A DNA stretch of 64,000 bases from an uncultured Christensenellaceae bacterium (GTDB lineage Bacteria > Bacillota > Clostridia > Christensenellales > Borkfalkiaceae). Location of the stretch: contig CAJULB010000003.1 of assembly GCA_910587005.1 (NCBI GenBank), positions 62,001-126,000 of the forward strand. The letters run 5' to 3'. This document shows positions 56,779 to 63,900 of the stretch, piece by piece. The position numbers and the translations under genes are program-made. The notes beneath the pieces are model-generated. The model was not told the DNA's origin and did not search any database. It worked only from the letters and a program-made list of their open reading frames with translations. Each line of letters opens with the position of its first letter. The stretch's first letter is position 1.

Positions 56779-56815
56779 AACGGCGGAACCGATAGAAATG
56801 TACCGCCGTTTTTTG
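56779..56815 (+). terminator. Terminator before the DGR
   Basis: AACGGCGG/CCGCCGTT (56779-56786 with 56803-56810) followed by a T-run. Confidence 0.85.
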
Positions 56816-56885
56816 TTGTTTTTTCGCTTATTGAACAAAGCTGTTTTAAATTCGGGGTTTAAACGCGGTAAATCATTCGCTAAAA

Positions 56886-56997
56886 TTCGACAAGGTATTC
56901 GACAAAAAGTTCACATAAATCTACTAAAACTAACTAAAAGCAACAAAAAAATCATAACAAATACCAATTGTTTACAAGCCGTTAAAACACATATAAT
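56886..56997 (+). promoter_or_regulatory. DGR promoter region with paired TTCGACA motifs
   Basis: TTGTTT (56968-56973), 18 bases, TATAAT (56992-56997), placing the RNA start near 57004. Upstream, TTCGACA occurs twice (56886-56892 and 56898-56904), one helical turn apart. The same motif, reversed, occurs twice before the target gene promoter (60711-60727), which suggests a shared regulator. Confidence 0.5.
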
Positions 56998-57040
56998 ATT
57001 GCAGTGAAAAAGCGGAAATTTCTTTTCAATAATATATAAT

Positions 57041-57077
57041 GGCGGAAAGCTTTCCGCCGTAAATTTTCCGCCGGAAA
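57041..57077 (+). promoter_or_regulatory. 5' UTR palindrome and competing hairpin before the reverse transcriptase
   Basis: GGCGGAAAGCTTTCCGCC is a perfect 18-bp palindrome at 57041-57058. A second TTTTCCGCC at 57064-57072 can also pair with the first GGCGGAAA, or fold as TTTCC-GCC-GGAAA, which would hide the weak GGA ribosome site before ATG 57085. Mutually exclusive structures are possible. Confidence 0.45.
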
Positions 57078-57084
57078 TTCACTT

Positions 57085-58218
57085 ATGATAGACCAGAAGT
57101 TCGATGAAGTATTTACATACGAAGCGCTGTATCAGGCGCATATGCGGGGAAGGCTTGCCAAGCGCGATAAAAAGCCACTTGTGCGGTTCGAGAATGCAAT
57201 GCTCGGCAATCTGTACAACGTGTACATAAAACTGCAAAACGGCACCTTCAAGCTTCGCGGTTACAATCATTTTACCGTGTTCGAGCCTAAGCGGCGCGAA
57301 ATTCAGACTTTGCACTATTCCGACAGGGTCGTCCAGCACGTTCTGTGCGACGACGTGCTTGCGCCGTACTTCACAAAGCGCACCGTTATTGATAACGCGG
57401 TCTGTCAGAAGGGCAAGGGCAGTCACTTCGCCCTCCGCAGGTTCGAGAATATGCTTCACGGCTACATACGCACGCACGGCGCCGACGGCTATATCTTAAA
57501 ATGCGACATTTTAAAATATTTTCCGACCATTCCGCACGAAAGGCTGAAAAAAATTTTTTGTGCGGAAATCCGCGACGAGCGCATAAAACAGCTTCTGAAT
57601 ATGATAATCGACAGCTACCATACAGATATTGTCTATCTGGAACGCTACGGCGTTAAACCGCTCGCCGACGACTCCGGCAAAACCGGCAGGGGCATACCGA
57701 TAGGCAACCAGACGAGCCAGGTTTTCGGACTGTTTTATCTGAACGAGGTTGACCGCTTCGTCAAGGAAAAACTGCGCGTAAAAATTTATTCGCGGTATAT
57801 GGACGACTTTGTGCTTGTTCACGAAAGTAAAGAATTTTTGCAGAGCGCTTTAAAACAGCTGACCGGGCTTGTGCACAATCTCGGGCTGGAATTTAATTCC
57901 AAAACGCAGATTTTCCCGCTTAAAAACGGGGTAACATACCTCGGTTTCCGCTATCACGTCACGCCGAGCGGAAAAGTTGTAAAAACCGTAAAAAAGAAAA
58001 CGAAAAGGCGTTTGCGCTGGCGGGCAAAGCTCTTAAAAAAAGCCGCGATAGAGGGCTTAATCACTCCCGAGCGCGTTCAGCAGTCGCTTGCGGCTTTCCA
58101 CGGACATCTGAAACATTCAAAGGGATACAGACTTGAAAAAGAGATTTTTGCAAAGCTCAGCGCCTACGCGGTGACTGAAAACGTTAAAAACGGCGGGCTT
58201 ATCAAAAAACGACGCTGA
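57085..58218 (+). CDS. Diversity-generating retroelement reverse transcriptase
   Basis: 377 residues, a typical DGR RT length. Catalytic carboxylates: Asp in LKCDILKYFP (near 141) and YMDD (238-241). The diagnostic motif 4 is IPIGNQTSQ (204-212), the DGR-type [IVL]GxxxSQ replacing the QGxxxSP of other retroelements. A basic thumb region (VKKKTKRRLRWRAKLLKKAA) follows. It copies the template-repeat RNA with adenine misincorporation, and the mutagenised cDNA replaces the variable repeat. It is the first gene of the cassette (RT, Avd, TRs), unlike the frequent order target-Avd-TR-RT. It has no maturase or endonuclease domain. Confidence 0.96.
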   Translation: MIDQKFDEVFTYEALYQAHMRGRLAKRDKKPLVRFENAMLGNLYNVYIKLQNGTFKLRGYNHFTVFEPKRREIQTLHYSDRVVQHVLCDDVLAPYFTKRTVIDNAVCQKGKGSHFALRRFENMLHGYIRTHGADGYILKCDILKYFPTIPHERLKKIFCAEIRDERIKQLLNMIIDSYHTDIVYLERYGVKPLADDSGKTGRGIPIGNQTSQVFGLFYLNEVDRFVKEKLRVKIYSRYMDDFVLVHESKEFLQSALKQLTGLVHNLGLEFNSKTQIFPLKNGVTYLGFRYHVTPSGKVVKTVKKKTKRRLRWRAKLLKKAAIEGLITPERVQQSLAAFHGHLKHSKGYRLEKEIFAKLSAYAVTENVKNGGLIKKRR

Positions 58219-58332
58219 CGTTAATTTACGTGCCGTTATGGCGCGATTAATAAAAAAGCGATTAAAAAAAGCGTTTAATAAAAAAAAGGGGCATAGGGAA
58301 AGGAAAAAATAAATGTACAACAAGGAGAAACC

Positions 58333-58827
58333 ATGCAGGAAGAAGAACAGCTTTCACTGCAAATGCTGGAAAAAGAAATCCAGCAAGAGCTTAACATGCC
58401 CGAAGCGGTCGGACTGACCGACCCGTCCGCGGCAACGCGCAAAGCGTACCGCATAAACGATTTCGATAACCCGCGCGATAAAGAAATGGCGGTGTTCACC
58501 CACGCGAAAAAACTTAGCGAATACATTTTTGTAATCACTGAAAAATCCCCGAAAAAATACCGATGGAGCATAATAAGCCGATTGCAGAACGCCTCGGTAG
58601 AGCTTGTTGAAAACCTCTACCGCGCAAATTTCGAGCGTGACGAAGCCGTCCGCGTAAGCTTTCAGAAAGCGGCGGCGGTGTGCATAAAGCTGATTGATTT
58701 TTATGCAGAAACCGCGCGCAAAAAGCAAGCGATAACCGTCAGACAGACGGGCGTGCTTGCAAAACACATAGCCGAAACCGAAAAACTTTTAAACGGCTGG
58801 GTGCGCAGCACCAAACGCAAAATGTAA
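58333..58827 (+). CDS. DGR accessory variability determinant (Avd-like four-helix protein)
   Basis: 164 residues with AAGGAG six bases before ATG 58333. The C-terminal ~115 residues (AVFTHAKKLSEYIFVITEKS onward) have the amphipathic four-helix pattern of Avd / 23S-rRNA-intervening-sequence proteins, with many Lys and Arg on helix faces. A ~50-residue N-terminal extension (LQMLEKEIQQELNMPEAVGL, then a DPSAATRKAYR segment) is longer than in classical Avd. Avd binds RT and TR RNA and is needed for mutagenic cDNA synthesis. Its position between RT and the TRs supports the call. Confidence 0.85.
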   Translation: MQEEEQLSLQMLEKEIQQELNMPEAVGLTDPSAATRKAYRINDFDNPRDKEMAVFTHAKKLSEYIFVITEKSPKKYRWSIISRLQNASVELVENLYRANFERDEAVRVSFQKAAAVCIKLIDFYAETARKKQAITVRQTGVLAKHIAETEKLLNGWVRSTKRKM

Positions 58828-58946
58828 ATTTCATCAAACAAAGCTCGGCGCGGCTCAACTGTAAATAAAGCAACTGCAAAACAAGCAAAACAGCAAATTT
58901 CACAGTAAAAAAACCGTACCGTAACTTTCAGGGCGGAAGCTTAATA

Positions 58947-59067
58947 TCTTCCTGGCTGCGCTCCGGCAACAATAACAATGCTAACAATGCCAATGCACTG
59001 TCAGCCTCAGGTAACAATACCTGGACCACTGTTTCGTCCGTCGCTGCTGTCCGCCCCGCGCTTCACT
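58947..59067 (+). repeat. DGR template repeat 1 (TR1), cognate of the VR at 62221
   Basis: 121 bp aligning without gaps to the VR. All differences (nine) are at TR adenines; the 112 other positions, including 16 unchanged adenines, are identical. Read in the VR frame it encodes nine AAC/AAT codons (Asn), which cannot become stop codons by adenine change. The 3' end (CCGCCCCGCGCTTCACT) is identical in TR and VR and then diverges, as expected of the homing boundary. Confidence 0.95.
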
Positions 59068-59203
59068 CGCTTGCCAAAAAACGCTTGTCAAACACAACTT
59101 AATCAAACAAAGCTCGGCGCGGTCTGACTGTAAATAAAGCAAAACTGCAAATTTCACAGTGAAAAAAACCGCACCGTAACTTTCAGGGCGGAAGTCTGCT
59201 TAT

Positions 59204-59325
59204 ACTTCCTGGCTGCGCTCCGGCAACAATAACAATGCGAACAATGCCAATGCTCTGTCAGCCTCGGGCAATAACAACGGTTCTACTGTTTCGTCCGTCG
59301 CTGCTGTCCGCCCCGCGCTTCAACT
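59204..59325 (+). repeat. DGR template repeat 2 (TR2), no cognate VR in window
   Basis: Shares the 5' CTTCCTGGCTGCGCTCCGGC and the 3' CCGCCCCGCGCTTCA blocks with TR1. It differs in the adenine-rich core, for example GGGCAATAACAACGGTTCTA instead of GGTAACAATACCTGGACCA. One extra A near the 3' end (CTTCAACTC) breaks the length match. The non-adenine differences mean it cannot have templated the VR at 62221. Confidence 0.9.
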
Positions 59326-59501
59326 CGCTTGCCAAAAAACGATTGTGAAAAGCAATTGTCTGAAAACAGATTGCCCAAACATTAAACGACAAAGCTCGGC
59401 AAGGCTTCGGTAAAACTTTTGCTAACACAGTTATGACTTACAAGAAATAACTACCCCAACTACCGAAGCCGCGCCGTAACTTTCAGGGCGGAAGCTTAAT
59501 A

Positions 59502-59622
59502 TCTTCCTGGCTGCGCTCCGGCAACACAAACAACGCGAGCAATGCAAACTTTCTGACAGCCTCGGGCAACAATAACAATACGACTGTTTCGTCCGTCGCT
59601 GCTGTCCGCCCCGCGCTTCACT
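59502..59622 (+). repeat. DGR template repeat 3 (TR3), no cognate VR in window
   Basis: 121 bp with the same ends as TR1. The core has a distinct set of adenine codons (AAC ACA AAC AAC GCG AGC AAT GCA AAC, later AAC AAT AAC AAT ACG). As in TR1, the potentially mutable codons are mostly AAY. It is the most diverged template; its leader hairpin is also different in sequence but alike in position. Confidence 0.9.
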
Positions 59623-59762
59623 CGCTTGCATACAAAAGACAAGGCAAGTTTTCCGGTATTCTGCACGTCTAAGGACTGCCGAACAGAAAAGATTTGAGAA
59701 TGAAGGGGGCTTCCGTCCTGCCTGCGCTTAAAAAGCAACGCTTTAAAAGCAAAGGCGAAACC

Positions 59763-59849
59763 TGCTCAACCTTGACCCAACGGCTTCGGCTGAAACAAAC
59801 CGTCGCATTTGGTTCATTAGCATGCTTGCATGCGGTTGAGCATTTTTTT
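59763..59849 (+). terminator. Multibranched structured terminator after the TR array
   Basis: The outer stem TGCTCAACC/GGTTGAGCA (59763-59771 with 59834-59842) is followed by TTTTTTT. It encloses two smaller hairpins, one closed by CCAACGG with CCG and TTGG (59777-59812), and GCATG-CTTG-CATGC (59820-59833). More elaborate than a plain terminator; it may be the 3' domain of the template RNA. Confidence 0.65.
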
Positions 59850-59900
59850 ATGCAATTTTTTTGCCGAGATGTTCGGCTGTACTGTTTTTATAGGTGAACG

Positions 59901-59931
59901 CCCCCCGACCGCGCGTTGCGCGGTCGGGGGG
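59901..59931. terminator. GC-rich hairpin
   Basis: A 13-bp perfect stem (59901-59913 with 59919-59931) containing CCCCCCGACCGCG; no T-run. It marks the left edge of the repeat-rich segment. Confidence 0.6.
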
Positions 59932-59939
59932 CTATCTTA

Positions 59940-60081
59940 ATGGGGGGCAGGGGGTAAGCCACCCCCCTTAGTCCCCCCGCCGAGGGCAGGGGGTAGGTAT
60001 TGGACAATCTCCGCCGAGGGCAGGGGGTAATAATGCGGTAAAAATCCCCCGCCTGGGCGGGGGAATAAAAGGGGGTGGGAT
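59940..60081. repeat. G/C-run repeat, left copy flanking the DUF559 gene
   Basis: AGCCACCCCCCTTAGTCCCC, CCGCCGAGGGCAGGGGGTA (twice), AATAATGCGGTAAAAATCCC and CCGCCTGGGCGGGGGAATAA in order. A direct copy of the same string of elements lies at 60491-60622. Confidence 0.85.
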
Positions 60082-60108
60082 AAATTCCAACAAAATTATT
60101 CAGTGTAT

Positions 60109-60453
60109 TTAAATGTTTAAATGGCTGTAAATATCGGCGCAGACAGATTTAAATTCTGAATTTACTTGTCGGTTAGAGTACCTCAAAACGGTATAACCCA
60201 AAGAATTAAGAAAATTATCCCTTTCAACGTCTTTTTCCGCGTGTCCGTCCCAATAATGTTGAGAACCGTCAAGTTCGATAATCAGTTTTTGTTTCGGACA
60301 GCAAAAGTCCACAATGTAATTTTCTATAACTTTCTGCCGCCAAAACCTTACAGGCAGTTTATTCAGGAATTGAAACCAAAGTTTTTTTTCTTCTTTGGTT
60401 TGATTACTACGCAGTACGCGTGAGTTTTTAAGCATATTTGAGTTTAGCTTCAT
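60109..60453 (-). CDS. DUF559 nuclease-like protein
   Basis: 114 residues from ATG 60453; a longer frame to 60573 reads through the adjacent repeat and is not used. Domain features: RSNQTKEEKKLWFQFLNKLP, FWRQKVIENYIVDFCCPKQK and LIIELDGSQHYWDG, where the D...ELDG pattern resembles the PD-(D/E)xK/Vsr-like endonuclease core. It ends with GYTVLRYSNRQV. Genes of this family commonly sit among G/C-run repeats as here. AT-rich compared with its flanks. Role unknown; it may be a repeat-associated mobile nuclease. Confidence 0.8.
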   Translation of the reverse strand: MKLNSNMLKNSRVLRSNQTKEEKKLWFQFLNKLPVRFWRQKVIENYIVDFCCPKQKLIIELDGSQHYWDGHAEKDVERDNFLNSLGYTVLRYSNRQVNSEFKSVCADIYSHLNI

Positions 60454-60490
60454 AGCAAAAGTATAACATTTATTTGTTTTAAATGCAAGT

Positions 60491-60622
60491 GTTAAGCCAC
60501 CCCCCTTAGTCCCCCCGCCGAGGGCAGGGGGTAATAATGCGGTAAAAATCCCCCGCCTGGGCGGGAACAACACTACAACAAAATCCCCCGCCTGGGCGGG
60601 GGAATAAAAGGGGGTGGGATTA
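60491..60622. repeat. G/C-run repeat, right copy flanking the DUF559 gene
   Basis: Same orientation and element order as 59940-60081, ending with GGAATAAAAGGGGGTGGGAT. The extra CCGCCTGGGCGGGAACAACA shows a partial internal duplication. Confidence 0.85.
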
Positions 60623-60670
60623 GTGCAATTTTTCTGTTAAAAAGTAACAAAAAGAAATCGCGTAAAATTA

Positions 60671-60711
60671 AAAAAAAGTTCGCCTATTAATATGATAGGC
60701 GAACTTTTTTT
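60671..60711. terminator. Left inverted repeat with A7/T7 flanks
   Basis: GTTCGCCTAT-TAATATG-ATAGGCGAAC (60678-60704) flanked by seven A and seven T gives a 17-bp stem and works as a bidirectional terminator. The 31 bases 60678-60708 are the exact reverse complement of 60852-60882. Confidence 0.8.
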
Positions 60712-60761
60712 GTCGAACTTTGTCGAACAAAATTCACAAAACTACAAAAAAGGGTTAAAAA

Positions 60762-60843
60762 TTGACAAATTATCATAAAATAGTATGGAAATATGAGAAA
60801 TTTTTTAAAATTTGTTGACATAATTTACAAATAGTGATAGTAT
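60762..60843 (+). promoter_or_regulatory. Promoter(s) of the DGR target gene, between inverted repeats
   Basis: TTGACA (60815-60820), 17 bases, TAGTAT (60838-60843), predicting an RNA start near 60850. A second TTGACA at 60762 with a weaker -10 (TATGGA, 60784-60789) lies upstream. Both point to the target gene; no outward promoter was seen on the other strand of the segment. Confidence 0.7.
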
Positions 60844-60851
60844 ACGGGTAC

Positions 60852-60882
60852 AAAAGTTCGCCTATCATATTAATAGGCGAAC
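60852..60882. repeat. Right inverted repeat in the target-gene 5' UTR
   Basis: Exact reverse complement (31 bp) of 60678-60708, including the asymmetric 7-base loop (CATATTA versus TAATATG). It lacks the T-run of the left copy (ATTTGG follows), so transcription from the internal promoter can pass. It is a candidate recombination site of an invertible promoter, or a 5' mRNA hairpin. Confidence 0.8.
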
Positions 60883-60936
60883 ATTTGGTGCATAAAAAAT
60901 TTAAAAATTGTTATAAAAAAAGGTAGGGTTTTTGGT

Positions 60937-63900
60937 ATGACAATACACAAGAAGGGGCAGGCGAAAAATAGCCGTTTTTACGCTATTTTTCACCGAAAAG
61001 CGACAAAAATCGGCACTTTATTTGCAACATTCGCGTTGAGCATTGCGTGCTTGACGGGCACGCTTTTGCCGTCGAAAACATCAAACGCAATGCAGGGCGG
61101 TGTTACTTATTCACAAATAGGTGAAATCTGGAATGACACGCGCAACCGCTTCAACTCGGCAGAGCTTACAAAGCTGTTCAATCAGCTTGCCGGCAGTGAC
61201 TACACGGCGGCGACAAAACCGAAAGACGCGCTTGAAAACATCAAAACGCGTTTAAACCTTGACAGCAGTAAAAACGACTCTTACGGCACTAAGGCAATCA
61301 ACGAAACGGCGGCAAACCATTATAACCACCAGCTCACGTCAAACCAAATCCGTTTAAAAAACGGCGGTAAAGACATAGTTGTGGAGTTCGGCGGGCTTGA
61401 ATGGACGGTAACATATCTGTCCTACACAAAAACGGGCGAACCGATTGCCACGCTTTGGCTTGCCAACCCGCTTGGCACCAGCCGTTGGTCGGACTACTGG
61501 TACACTAAGTACACTACCACCAACATGACAAAGCAGTCCAACCTGTACGGTCAAAGCTATATCCGTTCGGAAACGTTAAACGCAGGCTCTCGCTATACCA
61601 CGGTTGCGGGCGCTTCGGCAAGCAGTGTAAAGACGGATATAACCTCGGACGCAAGCGTTCAGTGGGTGGAAAACCAAAAGAGTTACGACAACCCTTTTGC
61701 AAAATTCACTATTAATAATAAGGAAACGGCTTACGACAACTCCGGCAACAACCCGCAGAAGTTCAAAGGCAGTTTAACCGAATTCCTTGCAACCCCGCGC
61801 GAGGTAAGCTGGCAGGAGGACCAAAGCTGGTCGGTATTCGGCAACCTCGACTATTCGTTGGGTAACGACAGCTGGGACGACCCTTACGTTATCGCCAACG
61901 GCGTAAGCGGAAACGGCGCGGTCGCTTCAACGTTCAACTACTACAATGCAGGCAACGGCGACTTCCGCCGTGCGTACGGCAGAACCACCGACAGCGACGG
62001 TGACGGATACGGCGACGGTCAGGTTTACAACGGCGCAGGCAAGTACAAAATTCAGTACACTGACTGGGCGGACGACTATGTATGGCTTCCTTCCTTAACA
62101 GAAACCGGCTACCAGAATAACGCAGGCACTTCAAAGTCCACGGTAGGCGGTGTTTGGTACCCTTCACAGGCACAGCGTAAATGCTTCGGCGGTACTAACG
62201 ACGGTTTCAGCAGTTCCGACTCTTCCTGGCTGCGCTCCGGCGACTCTCTCAATGCTAACAATGCCCATGCACTGTCAGCCTCAGGTTACCCTACCTGGAC
62301 CACTGTTTCGTCCGTCGCTGCTGTCCGCCCCGCGCTTCACTTAAATCTCGAATCTGCCGCTTCAGCGGCAAGGGGCATTGACGTACCCGAAGAGATTGAA
62401 ACCGAAACCGCAAAAACGTACAGCGGTACGGCAATTGCAAGCCTGCAATATATCGACCTGACGAAAAGCGAAATCAGCAAGGTTGAATTAACAAAAACAG
62501 ATAACAAAGGCAATCCAACTACGTCAACATTGACCGCGGGCGAATACTCGGTTACGGACGGCGTGTTTTATGCTACCAACGCGGGCAAATACAAGGTTAC
62601 GTTCACAATAAAAAATCAAGCAAACAAATGGGACGGTAGTACGGTTGACCCCGACACAGGGGTACCGATACACCCGACCGACCCCGACCAGCCCGTAATA
62701 TACTGGGAAATTCTGGATTTGCCGGACGGTTACACACCGCAAGGCTCGTCCGACCTGCGATTGCAGGACCAGACGATAGAGTTTGAAATAGCCAAAGCCG
62801 AAACCGTTCTGTCCGACGTAAGGAGGACCGAAACCGCTCAGCTTTATACGGGCGGAGCGTTGCCTCCGCTGACCTGCACCACGTCGGTAAACGGCGCGGT
62901 AACTTTGGACAGCGACCAGACGCTTGACCACGAGGCTACGCTGTACAACTGGACGTTCCTGCCCTCCGGCGCGGACCAGTACAACTATAAACAGAAAACG
63001 GGCACCATAACGCTGAACGTTAAAAAACCGCTTTTGAAAACGCTGACCGCAACCTTTGACGCGGACGCATACAAAAGCGCGCTTGAAGCGGGCACGGCTT
63101 TACCGATATATTCCTCAACCCCGATTGCAAATATCAAAGCTATAATAAGCAGTTTTGTAACCATTTCGGGTAAAAAAGAGGACGGAAACGCTTACACGTT
63201 GCCTATATATTATAATATTGATTATAACGCAACCGACAAGCTGAACGGCAAACTGCAATACGGCACAACAAGCGTTGTGGCAAGCTATCAGGACGCGGAT
63301 ATGCTTGCGGAAGGCGTTGAAGCCGTTAAGTGCGATATCGAGGGGATACCCGTTATCGCCGTTGAAATGACGGGCATTACGCTTAACACCACATACAAAA
63401 ACGTTTACAACGCGTACGATACGTTCGATACGACCGATTTGGTGGTTACGGCAACCTTTAACGATAATTCCACAAAGGTTATATCCTCTGCCGATTATAC
63501 GGTTGAGTATGTTGACAGCACGCGCAGTAAGCTTTGGGCAAGCGACGGTTACGTTACCGTTAAGTACGTTTACAACGCCGAAAACGGCAAAGAGAATACC
63601 GACAGCAAAACCGCGTCGGTTACGGTAAACAAAATTAACTTTACGGGACTTACGTTTGAAAACAGCACCGTGCCTTACGACGGTGAAAACCACGCTATAA
63701 CCGTAGGCGGAACGTTCGACCCCGACAAAATGACAGCGGTTTACGCATATGCGGGCGCAGTAGGCAGCGGCAGGGTTAACGTGGGCGATTATACCGTTTC
63801 GGTTTCGCTTACGTTCACCGATAACGAGCTTATAACCAACTATCACCCCGTAACCCTTGCGGACGTTACCCTTAAAATTACCGCGGTTGACTACGACGAC

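Larger units (their letters stand above)
58833..59849 (+). ncRNA. Putative multi-template DGR RNA region
   Basis: A non-coding stretch of about 1 kb holding three TR units, each with a leader, closed by a structured terminator at 59763-59849. Each unit starts with ACAAAGCTCGGC (58839, 59108, 59389). Next comes a stem-loop: ACTGTAAAT pairing with ATTTCACAGT in units 1 and 2, and GGCTTCGGTA pairing with TACCGAAGCC in unit 3. Each leader ends in an identical 21-base element (58919-58939, 59174-59194, 59474-59494; core GTAACTTTCAGGGCGGAAG). Structure kept while sequence changes suggests functional RNA. Whether one or three transcripts are made is unknown. Confidence 0.65.

Noticed and set aside
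58833..59630. TR units as CRISPR-like or as decayed copies of the target gene
   Set aside because: Only the VR-equivalent 121 bp plus a leader is repeated, spacing is ~260-300 bp, and the cores carry intact AAY codons; this fits DGR templates, not gene relics or CRISPR.
60454..60573. N-terminal 40-residue extension of the DUF559 protein
   Set aside because: Translated from the flanking G/C-run repeat (PPALGGGTKGGG); the ATG at 60453 starts the conserved domain.
62150..62344. Plus-strand small frame over the VR
   Set aside because: Out of frame with the long target gene; the VR codons only make sense in the target frame.
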